From Mesodorylaimus sp. YZB2_4 (lineage: Eukaryota; Nematoda; Enoplea; Dorylaimida; Dorylaimidae): a stretch of 64,000 nucleotides of DNA. Below are positions 1-12,289 of this stretch, piece by piece. Under the pieces are notes generated by a model, which did no database searches, was not told the DNA's origin, and was given only the letters and a program-made list of their open reading frames with translations. Where the stretch lies: positions 744,001 to 808,000 of the forward strand of contig JASANH010001234.1 in NCBI GenBank assembly GCA_030248295.1, read 5' to 3'. A program made the position numbers and the translations under genes. The first letter of the stretch is position 1. Each line of letters begins with the position of its first letter.

Positions 1-18
1 ATAGTATATGTCCTTCAG

Positions 19-3000
19 TCAGAGTGTGCGAACCCAACCCATGTCAGAACAACGGATCGTGTTTCACCAAGGGCTTCTTTGGCGCTGGGTACATGTGCGT
101 GTGCGCAAACGGATACTTCGCGCAAAGTGGCACTTATTTCGCGGCTTATGGAGGCTTCATCACTTAAGTATATATACCCCTGTGTTGAAGATCTGAATTT
201 TCACGGCCGTGAGAACTGTGTGCGCTAAGCTGCCTAGCCACAGAGCGCCTATCAGCCAATCAGAGATAGGATTAGGAAGAATGAGCTCGCCCCTAAAAAT
301 CAGGCAATCTACCATCATCTGGTCAGCAACCTGGAAATTCTCGTTTTTTCACAAACACTTACAATTGCTCATTGCTTATTCATTCTCAGGTCAGAAAAGT
401 ATTCGAAGTTTTTGTTATTCCCCGATTCTGTGAGAGATTTTTATACATTTGGACTTTTTAGGTGATTTTGTGTGAAGATTTGTTTGATTCTGCCTTTTAT
501 GGTTATGCTTTACATAAACTGTCTGTTTTACCCTATCTTATTGGTCAGAGAAAAACTACAGTAGCCTCTGAATTTAGTCTATAAATGAGTGGGAGAACGG
601 AAAGGTTGACAGCTCATCGGCGTCTGAAACGACAGCTTGGCAAGCAGGGTCGTAAAGAGAATTGGAGAAAATTGTCTTTCAGTACCCACACTCCAGAAAA
701 TGATCGTCGGGCCAATTTAATCATCAACAATGAACCAGAAGTATTTGAACTAAAAAATATGTAGGACAGATATAGTTTCACTGACTGACAAAAAAACCAG
801 ACATAGGATCTGAGACAACAGATTGCCCGAATGATGTCTGTCTGCCCGTCTGTCAATTAAAAGGGCAATTTTCGCTCGTGAAAAGTGATCCGCACGCTTC
901 GCCCATGTGCGAGCTGTGCATTCGGCTGCACAGGGTATAAATACAGGAGCAGGCCCAGGGAGCGGCAATTCATTGATTCAGTTGATCAAAGATGACTGGC
1001 CGAAATTGGCCGAAATTCTTCATTCATTCTACTTTTTTGCTCTGGAATCAAGCACATCAATGCGGGCCGACTGGGCTTGTTTTTAGGTGAGTGTTGGACA
1101 GGATTCTTGGATCCACTCGCAGTCAGATGACCATTCCTTACCGCAGATCCTGGTAGCAACATTTGCGCTCGCAATAGAAATTATACACGCGTCTCTGTGG
1201 GTCAGTTTGAAGGTTGCTTCGGCTTCACGGAAAAGGAAACCACGTGGGAGTTTGGTCGAGATCGATGCCGCGACGATGGTGGCACGCTGGCTGTTTTTCA
1301 ATCCTTTGAAGAATACGTAAGGGCAACCGTTGATTTTATGATTCACAGCCCCGAGATTGCTGCATTAACCCCAGAGGTGCTTTTATAGAATGACGCGATG
1401 GCCAAGAGTCCTTTGCTAAACAGCTCGCTCTATTTTGTTGGGTGGAACGAGGACGGCAAGATCAATGTCAGTGCGGGCCCCGAGACTGTCTGCTGCTTGG
1501 CGACGCCGAACTTTGCAACATACGATCAGTAAGCATCCTACATTGCATCAGCAGAGTCCCCTGACTCCCTCGCTTTTTCAGGCCCGCCTCGCTGCTGGCA
1601 GACAACGACAACGATCGAGCCATCTTCAGATGCGGGGTCATGCCGCAGACTCGCCAGACGGGCATGAATGGACTCACCATAAACCCCAAACCAGTCTACA
1701 ACAAGACCTGGCAGGCAATGCACAGCCCCAAACTGTTTAAGTGCCCCCAGGACGCCTACGATGGACCACTACAGCCGTACGTGTGCCGTCTCCCAGGGGG
1801 AGCCGACCAGAAAACGTGCCTGTGCGGCAAGTGGAAGGAGCCCGGGGTCAGGAATTTCAAGGGCGACTACTTCACAGTGGCCGACCAGACCGAGTATGTG
1901 CTCGTGGACAACGGGGCCAGCTACAGGATTAGCATCCTGCTCTGGAGCGACGGACCACCCGCCTTCCCCGACACCAGCAGGTACACGCCAGACCACGGAC
2001 TGCCAGTGGCGGTGGTCAGGGTCGAGGTCGGAGGAATGGTAAGCCAGTGACAGGGCCTTGGAGTGGGAGAGAGCTGAGGAACAGGGAAAGGGTCGACGGG
2101 GAAAGGAAGACAACTTTGCCTCTTCGCTCATAGTGCACAAACCACAGACCAAGTGTCAGCGTCATTCACTTTTGTCTAGCTCGAGTCTGTTGCAGATCCT
2201 GGACATGACCGCACGCAACGGGACTGTGGTCTTGCTGGCTAATGGCGTCGAAAAAGTTTGGCTGGGCACCACAATGAAAATCGCGGGTGTGACTGTGGGG
2301 ACTGCCTCGACCGCTGACGGATGGCGGGCAATGGTAAGAGGTGTGTCCCCTTGGGGCCAATATTCAGGTCCACCCTTTGCAGATTGTGTCCTTCCCCAAC
2401 TACAACCGGATCGTGTACGATGGCAAGAACGTGGAGTTCATGACTGTCGATTTTTTGGGCAACTCTCTGAGGAACGGACTGTGCGGCACCTGCAATCCGG
2501 GCGTGGTCAGGGGCAACCCACTGAAGAATGGGCGCCTGGTTAGTAGGTCTGGGGTGAGACGTGAGGGCAACCATGACCCCATCTCTTCTTACAGACCAAA
2601 AGGAAGACCCTGTTGGCGTCGAGCTGGATCAGCCCTCGTGCTCGCTGGGTCAGCCAGCCCCCGGCCATCGAGACCTGCCCATCTGAGACTGCCAGGCGTG
2701 CGGCTGCCGACAGGTGTCGTCCCCTCATTGACACGACGGGGGTCTTGGGGCCGTGCCTGGCTGGCAACAGGACTGTCGCTGAGATGGCGGCCAGGTCCTA
2801 CAGGGAGTGCGTGAGGAGGGCGTGCTCTCATGGCCCAGCTGCCGCCTGCAAGTATTTTAATGACGTGGTCGCGCACCCCAGTTGTGGCGTCACCTACGTT
2901 TTTAAGGTCGCCATACTATTGTCTTGCAGTAAGTTGTTAGCTTATCTTATATATTTGCATGGACATTTTGCCTCGGAAGGGTCTGGGGAGCTGGAACAGA

Positions 3001-6000
3001 AGGAAGCCCGGGAATCAAAGTTAGGAATCAGGAAATTATATGAGGCTTGGGCGGGAATCGACCAATGGTCTCAGAGATTAGTGAGCCATAAATCTGATGG
3101 TTCCAACCCTGGTCTAGACTCGATGAGGTGCGTGTTATAAAGACGCTCAAGCTTCCAGTCTCTTATAACTTTTGCACTTTTGGAGGCTGGAGGCTGCAGC
3201 TTTGACAAAAATCTGCAGTTTAATCGTCAGACGGGCGGGGATCGGACCTTTTTCTGTTGCAAGCTTATTGATCCAATCATTCTGTCCCTACATTCCAATC
3301 ACTCCCAGCATGACTAGCCACGCATTTTCAGGCCGTCGAGCTTCCTGTCCAACCAACAAGAAGTACTTCGAGCCGAGTTCTGGCGGCATCTGCTACCACG
3401 TGGGCGACAAGGACATGTACTGGGACCAGGCCTATCGCTACTGCCACTCGATCGGGGCCCAGCTGGTCTCGTTCATCGACAGCGACGAGTCAGAGTTCCT
3501 TAAGTGCAAAGTGAAGTAAGTGTGCGGATCCTCTGTGCGCGGGATCTGACTCCCATGAGTCTCAAACGTTGTGTTGATAATTCAGGAGCTCTCTGGACTC
3601 TGAGTCGGAGTTCCTTTGGTTGGGTGCCGTCAGGGACAGCTTGGACCAACGCCACTGGACTGACGGCCGGAGCTCGAGCTATGACAACTGGGGTATGTGC
3701 AATGATGCAGATGCCGGGAGTGCTTTCGTTTTGGTTTGTAAAAATGCCGAATTATTTTCAAGCTTACTAACAAGAACCCTCAGCGCTCGAGCCATCAGGG
3801 TAGTCCTCAAATTTTCATGACCAGCCTGCTATTTCTGACCCCTGGTGCAGAATTAAAAATCCTTAGAAGATGCTTGAAAAATTGACTTTGAGCTCAAGGC
3901 TAGATCGATCTTCAACTCTCTGATGATCCTCTGAAGCTAAGTGGCTTCTATTTCTACTGACAGCTCGAGTGTTTTGGAATATTGTCTCTTTTGGTATCGC
4001 CCCATGCTTCCATTTCAATTGCAATCTTTTATCGCTTTTTGCAGGCGGGGCCACGTAGGCTCTGGGTTTTTGGAACATTTGTGAGGGCTGATTCAAGCTG
4101 AGGAATGCTTGCAAAGCCTCATTCATTTGTCTCACAGTGCATTTGACAACAGTGGTGCTCGAAGCAACTTGTCTTTGAGCCCTAGTATAGGACTAGGCCG
4201 CTCTCAAATTTCCTTACTCAATCTGGTATCTATGATCTCTCGCAGCATAGAATTAGAAATCCTGTAAAATGAAAAAACTGAGAAGGATCGATGTTTAGCT
4301 TGACTTCCGCCAGGACGATCCTGCTTTCTCTGAAGCTGTGCGGATTCAGTTCTTGTCGACATCTAGTTTTTTGGAACTTTGCCCCTCTTTGTCATCTTCT
4401 TAAGCTTGATTCTCTTTTCCACATTGCCTCGTCTTTGGTGCTGGCTATTTAGACTCTGTGATTTTGTGTTTGAATGAAATCCGCGAGACGCTTGCGATAC
4501 CTTGTAATACGTTTGGGTCCGCATTACTGAAGGGAGTGACCGGCGGAGCTTTTGCGCCTCGCCAAAAGCCCATGGCAGCCTACCAAGTCTTCCGACCTTG
4601 TATATGGCTCTGCGGAGTATCGATTGCCAGTCGAGACTCTACATCCTCATTCATTCGTCTCGTTCAAAATTATGACAACAGTGTCGCCGCACATATTTCA
4701 GACAAGTCGAGCGAGTACGATGACGATCGCTGTGGCTCGTTCCGCCTTTCTGACGGCAAGTGGGTCATGAGTTCCTGCGCGACGGACGCGTTCAAACCCT
4801 TCTGCTATGTCTACAGCACTACACAGCGTGAGTGGTGCTGTTGGGGAGTGCCTCGTGGGACTGAGAATGGTTTGGTTTCAGATACGTGCTCAGACTTGCC
4901 ATGCCCTCCTCCCAAGGTTTGCATCGATGGAGCATGCATGCGGGCACCTGCCCGAGGTAAATTGGCTTTTTTTGAGTGGTATTCTTTTTTCGCTGATTTT
5001 TCAGCTTATTTAGTGAATGCGTGCGAGCCCAATCCATGTTGGAACAATGGGATTTGCTTCACCAAGGCTTTTTACGGTAGCGGTTACATGTGCGTGTGCG
5101 AGAAAGGATATTTTGGGTCGCGGTGCGAAAGAGCTAGTGATGGAACGTGGACAATTCCAGGTCTGTGCTTTTATCAAGCATTTTGCTAGAAACGAGGAGA
5201 AGCCTTGCACTTGTTTTTAGCTCCTTATCTTGACTCGACTCAAATCAATTCCTTTGCTCTTGTAATCGACCGACGTTCACCACCCAGTCCATGCTGGAAA
5301 AAAGATGAAGACTCTGATTATCTTGTTGTCACTGATGAGCCGCTGACATGGGAGCTAGCCAGAGAAACTTGTAGGAATCATGGCGGCCGCTTAAACTCTT
5401 TAGAACTGGAAAAGGATGTAAGAACGTTTTGGCTTAATAACTAAAGTAAGATTTTCAGGCTAACCAGAGGGTCACTTTTAGATGAGCGCTTTTGGATCTG
5501 TGCCCGCGTATTCGGCTTATTTGTACTACAGAGGATGGTATAGGAGAGATGGTGTTGAGTACAATGACGATGATGATGTGGACTGCCAATTGTGGGCGCC
5601 AGAGTAAGCAGTAATTCAACCAGATTTCGGATTGTCCTACACTGTTTTCTGTTATTTCATTTATAGTGGTTGTGAGGACTCGGATAAAGTAATGTGCTCA
5701 CTGGCCACGCTTGATGGCAGTCAACCGCAAGAAAGTTGTTCGACATCGAGCTCTGTTGGTGCAAAACCATACGTTTGCAAAAGACACGCTAAAAGCTGTT
5801 TATGCGCCAAGTGGTTCGAGCCAAGCTTTCGCACTTTTAATGGCGAGGATGTTCCTGTGGAAGACAATACAGGATACTTGCTATTTTCAAGCGCAAGATT
5901 CAGCATAGCAGTAGCAATGCACAAGGCATATCCTGAAGGATATGATGAAGGTCGATTCACTGCGGGGGAATATTACGCCCCGAATGAATGGCCAGGAATT

Positions 6001-8140
6001 AGTACTGTTTTATTCACATTTCTTCATCCAACGTCGAATAAAACACGTGTACGTAGTTTGGGCTACCATGATATTGAAGCATATGGAGAGCGTGCTATCC
6101 AGGTTTTTTTTTATCTAGCCAAGCCTCTCTTATAGATGTGCTATTTTCACACTTTCGGACACTGGCCTTCTCCAAACTACAACAACGGTGGAGATCATAT
6201 TGAATCTGATTGCGACGACTTTGAGCCTTTCATTTATGAGCGAGAAATAGACCAAGATGAATATGGACTAAGAAATGCAGAAATATATGTAAGTTAGAAT
6301 CCCATGGAGCCTCCAAATCATGACACAAAAGCACACACTACAGTAGAGGAGCAAAACATTACACATACTGTAGTGCACAACACAATCACAGAGTCGTACA
6401 TTCACCAAACTCCTGTACAGTTTGTACATGTAGTATGAATGCCACTAAAGGCGGCTGCCTTGATTTGGTTGGACAGCACACTGGTCAGCCCAGGTTTGAT
6501 TCTGGCTGGCAGAAAATGCAAGTCTCTAGGCTGCTGTCAGTCGATAGTTTGTTGTTTTAGATGTTAGACGCACTGACTGAGTATGGCTTCATACTTTTCT
6601 ACGATGGATTCAATGTAGAATTATTGGTTAATGTTTCCATTGCTGCCGCCACAAAACCAGGAAACGGCCTATGCGGAAGTTGCGATGATCATCTGCGCGA
6701 CTCGCTATTCTCCAGCTCACACATGCAAGTAAGAGCAGCACCAGCTGTCCATGTTGATACAGGAAACAACTCTGTTGTTATAACAAGGAAGGGTGGAGCA
6801 AATAAAATTAGTGCAGTCAGAGTTAAATAGATTTTGCGAAACACTAAACTTTTTCGCATTACTTTCTTCCCGGCAAGACTGGTCAAAGGCAGTTTCTCAT
6901 TTTATGCACTGGTTTTTTGAAGGAACTTGATAACAGTTACTAATATGGCCAAATACTTTAGGTTGAAAACAAAAGAGTTGCTGCACGGAATTTCATCTGG
7001 GCAACTGATCTATGGCAGACTTCGAGTCGTCGTGTACCAACTTGCACATCAGACAGAAGTTTCGAGGGAGCCTTGCGCATGTGCTTTCCAATTTTTGATG
7101 AAACTAAATTTGACATCACCGAAGAGGAAGAGGAATTTAATTTTTTATGGCGGTCATGCCTGAAAGGCTCTTGCGAATATGGCCCCATCGGCGCGTATGC
7201 GGCAACCAAAAATTACTTTTGCAATGATGATCCATGTGGTAGGAGCTGCTTGCATTGATTGGCCCAATTCAAATTTTCTTTTCTTAAATGGACGCTTCAG
7301 ACAAACATAAGGGCCTGAAAATCATTTTGACTCAAGGTCCTTTTTTGATAGTTTGTTTTCACTCCTTTTTAGATCGCTCTGACATATGTGAATTGGACGA
7401 CTGGTTCTATTTATCAGAAAACGACGACCACTGTCTGTACTATGACTCTGGTTTGAAAGATTATTTCACCGCGTTAGATTATTGTCGAGCTCTAACCTAC
7501 TCATTAGCTCGAATGGATTGGCAAGATGAAGACGTCATGGACCGTCCTATCAAATCTAGCACGTGGGTTGGTGCAATTGCAGATGCAGACAACCAGGTTC
7601 CATTTTGGTTGACTGGTTCTGATTCAGGATATGGTAAGCGAAATTTCTTGTATTGCATTGTACTATAGGCTCCATTCATTCATCCATGTTTTATTCTTAT
7701 CCAAACGCCAAGGCGCACTCGAGGGATAAGAAACACAATTGACACTGTTGCAGTAAAGTCAACCACACAGCCATATTTTTTTCAAACTGTGTGCGAGTAT
7801 GAGCATTATACAAAGTTGTCACTCTAAATCTAGCATTATGTCTTCGGGAATATACTCTAGTATTTTAGATGGAGATATGGCTGGAGCCACTTCTGTTTGT
7901 CCTTATGTCGCTGATTCAGAAAGCACTGCATGGAAGCTGGACAAAACATGCAACGAGAAAGCTAGATATGTTTGTGCTGTACCAAGTGGAAGTAAGTGCT
8001 CATCATGCCAACGCTAATAGCGCGCAGAACGTTTTTCCTTTTCAGAGTGTGGCAGTACATTTTGCGATCCACCTGAAAAGTGCAATGCAGACACGCAAAC
8101 GTGCGAAAAACGCGAGCCCAAAATTTGGCCTGTGTACTGA
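19..8140 (+). CDS. Large secreted EGF / C-type lectin / VWD protein (5' end outside window)
   Basis: Exons: 19-~127 (3' limit uncertain), 1147-1316, 1389-1528, 1582-2038, 2196-2333, 2383-2538, 2595-2928, 3332-3515, 3586-3692, 4702-4827, 4882-4956, 5005-5136, 5221-5417, 5482-5603, 5667-6102, 6136-6288, 6561-6728, 6962-7238, 7373-7633, 7869-7991, 8046-8140; phase is kept from 1147 to the stop (about 1283 aa). Domain order: EGF, C-type lectin (CTLD), VWD with CLCGKW and GLCGTC motifs, a Cys-rich C8-like block, CTLD, short Cys-rich and full EGF, CTLD, second VWD (CLCAKW, GLCGSC), C8-like, CTLD, Cys-rich tail. Thus one module occurs twice. Such proteins are extracellular and bind glycans or assemble into mucin-like polymers; the ligand cannot be told. 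The first EGF exon lacks an obvious sixth Cys and its donor (about 128) is weak. No signal peptide is in the window, so the protein must start upstream. Confidence 0.8.
4510..4665 (+). repeat. Dispersed repeat in intron of the lectin/VWD gene, related to 27948-28125
   Basis: Both copies share the series GGGTCCG.ATTACTG, GGCAGC.TAC, AAGTC.TCCGACCT and end with AGTATCGATTGCCAGTCGAG. The copy here lacks about 45 bp that in the other copy holds the hairpin core (TGAAAC...GGGTGACG). It lies in the 1-kb intron 3693-4701. No coding capacity; identity of the family unknown. Confidence 0.6.
7681..7743 (-). mobile_element. 3' fragment of the tRNA-Glu-like SINE
   Basis: On the minus strand it reads a run ending in CCCTCGAGTGCGC followed by a TTTGG.ATAAGAATAAAACATGGA tail, matching the 3' half of the SINE copies at 19071-19225 and 26545-26705. 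The tRNA-like head is missing. It sits in the intron 7634-7868 of the lectin/VWD gene. Confidence 0.5.
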
Positions 8141-9236
8141 AGAGATGCATGGATATGAGATTATGCATGCAGCAGAATGACGCGTTATTTGTACGTCTAT
8201 CTGAAAATGCGAAGAAAGTAAAAGAGGAATCTGCATAAGGAGCGTTTCTTGAATTACTGGGACAAGACACGTTTTTACCCCTTATTTCTGTCTTATCTTT
8301 TTCCATTCTGCAAAAAAACAAAATTTCAATAGTCGATTCACTGACCATCTAAACCGTTTGCCGTGTTGGCCGTCGCGACCAGCTTCCTATGCGCTTGGCC
8401 GATGAGGTCGACCGTAACTGGACATCTCTCAGGACAGTTTATGACGCAGGCAGAGACCAGAGTCACGAACAGATGATCCTGCTAGTAGCAAACAAAGTAG
8501 AGTAAAAAAGTTGTTAAATCCAGCATATACTGTATGTAAGCAGATGAACCAAGGAGCTGAATTACAGGAGTTCCTGTGGCATTGAAAAAGAGGAAGTTTT
8601 TGTTACAGATGACAACTCCTGAAAGACAAATTCGCACATTGGCGCAGCAAAACAGTACAAAAAGCGTATACACAATGAGCACAGAAATGTCTGTCTTCAA
8701 ACTTAGCTAAAGCTGCTTCCGCACTCCTCCCTGCATTGTCGCACTTTAATAGCGTCAAGGACGACGAGGCTGTCTTAACTCCCCGCCGAAATGATGCAGG
8801 CAGCTGAGAGAGATGCTGATAACCACTGTTAAAAGTAACAGATCTGTCAATGTACACGGGGAAATGAAAACAAAATTTTTTCAATGTTTCAAGCTGTTGT
8901 TGTTTTGTGTTGCTTACACATTTATTCAAATTGTCGAAACATCTCATTTCTTTTTTCTAATAAAGAATTTCGACTTTTTTGAATAGGTGCTCGAAATTTC
9001 GGATATTTTTTTCAGCGTAAGTGCTAAACAAATATCACAACTTTTTTAATATTTCGACATCAATTCCAGAGTGCACTTCGAAGCATGGACTAGCCTTAGC
9101 TTATTCATAAACCACGCTGTAGTTAGCATGCTTGGATTGGGAATAACGTTGCAAGTATCAAACGCTAAATTGACATAATGACATGGCAGTAAATGTTAAA
9201 TTAAAGTTACATGATTTCTTTACCCTACAAATTTTA
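8141..9236. other. Intergenic, no gene seen
   Basis: AT-rich stretch between the stop of the lectin/VWD gene and its decayed copy. No ORF with family resemblance, no RNA gene and no repeat that I could match elsewhere in the window. Confidence 0.5.
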
Positions 9237-10481
9237 AGGCTCTTGCTCATATGACAGCGCCAATGATGACAACTGATGTCAGTATAGTCCAGGAGCAACA
9301 GTCAAGATGAACTTCTATGACGCCTCAGTCCAATGCCACAAACGAGGCTTTTTCCTGACCAGAGTCACCGCCAACGACCAAATTTACGATGATATAGAGT
9401 TCGTATGACATAATCCTGTGTCTTGCAGGAGAATTTTTATTGTGCATCTGCTTTCAGGTTAGATACAAGCTCTTACTGGGGCGGAGTCATCGCCGAGATT
9501 AAGTACCGAATACCATTTTCACTGAAGGGCACCGATGACCCTAACGACCGTAAGTACGTAGTTCCTTGCCTTAATTATCTGGAGCCCAGGAAATATCCTG
9601 GCAATTCCATTTTGCGCACAAACTAAGAGCACTCGAAAGTTACAGCGTGAAAACTGTGTGAAACTTCATACTGCCTGCCCAGATTTTTTTATACTCGACC
9701 CTTCTCGTTGCAGGTGAGATCCACAGGAGTAGTTCAGAGTGCCCAGCTCTCACTGCGCAAAAGGAGGAGTGGACTTCTGCTGAATCATGCAGCGAACCGC
9801 ATGCTTTTGTGAGCGGCGCAGCGAGACACAGTAAGCACTTGCCTCTGTAATCCCCCGCCTGGCAGGCCATGGCGAGTGGGAGAGAGAAAGCGATACTCTC
9901 CCCTGGCTGGAAGACGTCAACCCCTCGGGTTGATGTTTCAGCCGTAAGACTTGCCTGCTCCAGTCGGAGTTTTTATCCCGCTGACTTCGGTCGGCCACCT
10001 CCCTCCTACGCCTGCCATGCTTGGTTACACGAACACGAACAAGACCAGCTGGCTAGGCTGCCCATTCCAGTGTTGGTCTAAACGCCCCTGACCGTGACGA
10101 ACATGGGCGCACCCAGAGGTTCGACGGGCACTTACACCACTATGAATGGCCCCAAAGGTCCGTGACGCCAATGTAACCAACCCTGGCAGGCGTAGGAGGG
10201 AGGCGACCAAAGTCAGCGGGACAAAACTTCCGACTGGAGCAGGCAAGTCTTACGGCTGAAACATCAACCCGAGGGGTTGACGTCTCCCAGCCAGGGGAGA
10301 GTATCGCTTACTCTCTCCCACTCGCCATGGCCTACCAGGCGGGGAATTACACCTCGAAATCAGCAGTTTTTGGCTTATGATTGGAGCAACCTTTCAGATT
10401 GCAATGACAAAAAAATGCATTCCACCCAAGATTTGTGACAATGGAGTGTGCAAAGACCCAAAGAAGGGAACGTGGCCCTGA
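9237..10481 (+). pseudogene. Decayed duplicate of the last lectin domain and tail of the upstream gene
   Basis: Exon-like blocks at about 9240-9399, 9463-9549, 9715-9836 and 10410-10481 reproduce the order of the final CTLD and Cys-rich tail of the gene ending at 8140: a block with QCHKRGF, one with SSYWGGVIAE (parent: STWVGAIAD), one with SECPALTA...ESC (parent: SVCPYVAD...TC), and a tail CIPPKICDNGVC (parent: CDPPEKCNADTQTC) that likewise ends in W-P plus a stop. Two lesions argue for a pseudogene: an in-frame TGA just before the first conserved Cys (9276-9278), and an A7 run near 10411 that puts the tail +1 out of phase with the preceding exon. A foldback transposon occupies the last intron. 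An alternative acceptor at about 9284 would skip the TGA but lose the first Cys, so a functional shortened product is not excluded. Confidence 0.7.
9846..10351. mobile_element. Foldback element: two 180-bp LTR-like arms in inverted orientation, 4-bp target duplication
   Basis: Left arm 9846-10029 (minus orientation) and right arm 10172-10351 (plus) are near-complementary over their full length; each begins TGT and ends ACA. The outer flanks are CCTC at 9842-9845 and CCTC at 10352-10355, a perfect 4-bp duplication, so the whole 506 bp inserted as one unit. The 142-bp centre is unrelated to the arms except that its last bases, CGTGACGCCA, also precede the second arm of the element at 29055-29778. 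No ORF for a transposase: non-autonomous. Confidence 0.8.
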
Positions 10482-11151
10482 AGGGCACCAGGTGATTTGT
10501 TGATTGGCATCAGTGAATGATTCAGGCGACCATTGAGTTGTCAAACGATGCCTGAAGTTGAGAATAAAGAGTCTGCATTGAAACTTGCGCACATGTGGAG
10601 AAGGAAGAAGAGAGCTAGTGACATGACACACACATGAAGCAGCCGCAATCATCATCGCGTTTCATTAATTGGACAAACACTGGAACGCACTGCGGTTTTG
10701 AAGAAAAGGTTTTCAAGAAACTCGACCCGGGACTGGCCAGTCTAATTTTTTGACCCCCGTTTTCCATTTGCTCCATCGAAAGTACTCACAAAACTGATTG
10801 TCTTGACCAAAGTAAAATTGTCTATATATATTTATATGGAATGGAGATTATGTAGAATCCACTGTGGATTCCAAAGTTTTTGAAATCTGGGCAATATCTT
10901 GGCTTCAATAAGCGCCAGATGCCGAACTAATAAACTATGGCGCAAAGCGGTGAGAGGAGAATGGCACGCAGCAGATCTGCTAAAGAGCCTCTTGCTCCTC
11001 AGGTTGGTCGCGGCTGATGCAGCTTGACTAAATGCACTCACATTGCCGATAGATTGAGGCCATTGCCAGAAAATTTCTGCTAAAGGGCTGGTGTACAAAG
11101 GACACGAGCTCGCCAAAGTTGAGTTATCAAATACGTCGAACCACATACTAT

Positions 11152-11227
11152 CTGTTATTTTTGGGAATGTGCGCGTGGCAGTTTGCGCTAACGTGAAGGG
11201 CCTGTATATTTCCGAAGAAAACCGGTG
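11152..11227. repeat. Hairpin repeat, second copy at 31651-31723
   Basis: Imperfect inverted arms beginning TCTGTT.TTTTTGGGAAT and ending with the complement GAAGAAAACCGG, around a centre GCGCTAACGTG that is identical in the copy at 31651-31723. Two copies with the same centre and arms indicate a small foldback element or a structured repeat. Confidence 0.55.
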
Positions 11228-11249
11228 ATACTCGTACGTGCTTATCATT

Positions 11250-11500
11250 TACCCTTCGTCCCTCCAGGGTCGATAAACGAGGAAAGACCTTATGGGGCTG
11301 GACGCTCTCGAATCCGAATCCCTTCACAGGACACAGGCTGGGTTTGGTTGCCCCACACATCGTGGGGTAGCGACTAACACGCATCCTGCCCCAGCATGAA
11401 TCCTTCATGACCCCAGTCGATGGCAAGATAGAGCCAGCTAATAAACCCCCTAGCCTTCGGGAAAAGGGCCAAGAATCGACCCCCCCTACACCAACCGAAA
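11250..11500 (+). mobile_element. Truncated copy of the long Pol III-type repeat
   Basis: Shares with 26880-27150 the series CCCTCC.GGGTCGATAA, GGCTCTCGA, CACAGGCTGGG, GTGGGGTAGCGACTAA, CAGTCGATGGCAAGATAG and CCCCCTAGCC. The tRNA-like 5' head seen at 26763 is absent here. Confidence 0.65.
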
Positions 11501-12060
11501 TGGTTTAAAAACTGTCCATCACCAAGTTTTACGACCTTGTTTTGATCGCCGCCAGCCATCGCTAATCCGCTTGTTTTCGACCAAATACGAAATCTCGCAG
11601 GGTGGGCACATTGAGCTTACTGTACTCTCTCTTGGACCAAATGCAGTCATGCAGCCCCTTGATGAGAGGAAGCACCTGGCTTACTGTTGCCGCGTCGCCT
11701 GAGGGGGCACATTCACAACAACGTGGTAGATAAAGACCCAGTTCCTGTTGTGAGCAAGGCCAGAAGGGCACTCGCCAGATTGGCTGGTTGAAAATGCGTT
11801 TGATCAGCCTGTGTAAATGTTGGAATGGAATTGATTGATATGCATGGGCGATAAAATAAGAACCTCTGTGGGCGATTTTTAAATATTGTAATGTAGGTAC
11901 CTACGTATGTGCGGGTGTCGTGGGTGGAACAAGGTGAAAAATATAGCTGCCGCATGCTGACTTACTGTATTGTGTCCAGTTTGTGGACCTGAATAAAGAG
12001 AAAAAACAATTTTCAGCGCGAGATGCCTTGGTGTCTAAGATCGCTAGGAATATAACCCTC

Positions 12061-12181
12061 TGCTGGCTGGCCTTGGCGAGTGAGAGAGAGTAATCGAAAC
12101 TCTCCTCTCGGGTGATGCTTCAGCCGCAGGTCAAGTCGTAAGACTTACCTACTCCGTAGTAGTGATTTCCTGCCAGGCACG
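12061..12181 (-). mobile_element. Diverged solo copy of the 180-bp LTR-like element
   Basis: Contains GGCGAGTGAGAGAGAGTAATCG and GTGATGCTTCAGCCGCAGG with the same spacing as in the copies at 9846 and 40857. Ends are eroded and no target duplication is visible. Confidence 0.5.
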
Positions 12182-12289
12182 ATTGCATGAAGGCCGTATT
12201 TTGGCCAACAGGAACCGTTTTTAAAATGGGCCCACTCCTCGATTCAAACAGATCCAACTTATTGTCTTGTTTTAGAAATAACTCAGCAA

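Larger units (their letters stand above)
10482..12289. other. Intergenic repeat-rich region
   Basis: Holds no recognisable gene. It contains a hairpin repeat (11152-11227), a 5'-truncated copy of the long Pol III-type repeat (11250-11500) and a diverged 180-bp LTR-like copy (12061-12181). The rest shows nothing I can name. A 3' splice site TTGTTTTAG ends at 12275, 14 bp before the BPI-like ATG. Confidence 0.5.

Noticed and set aside
5446..5458. Acceptor GATTTTCAG for the lectin exon near 5482
   Set aside because: It leads to an in-frame TGA after eight codons; the acceptor at 5479-5481 gives a clean, in-phase CTLD exon.
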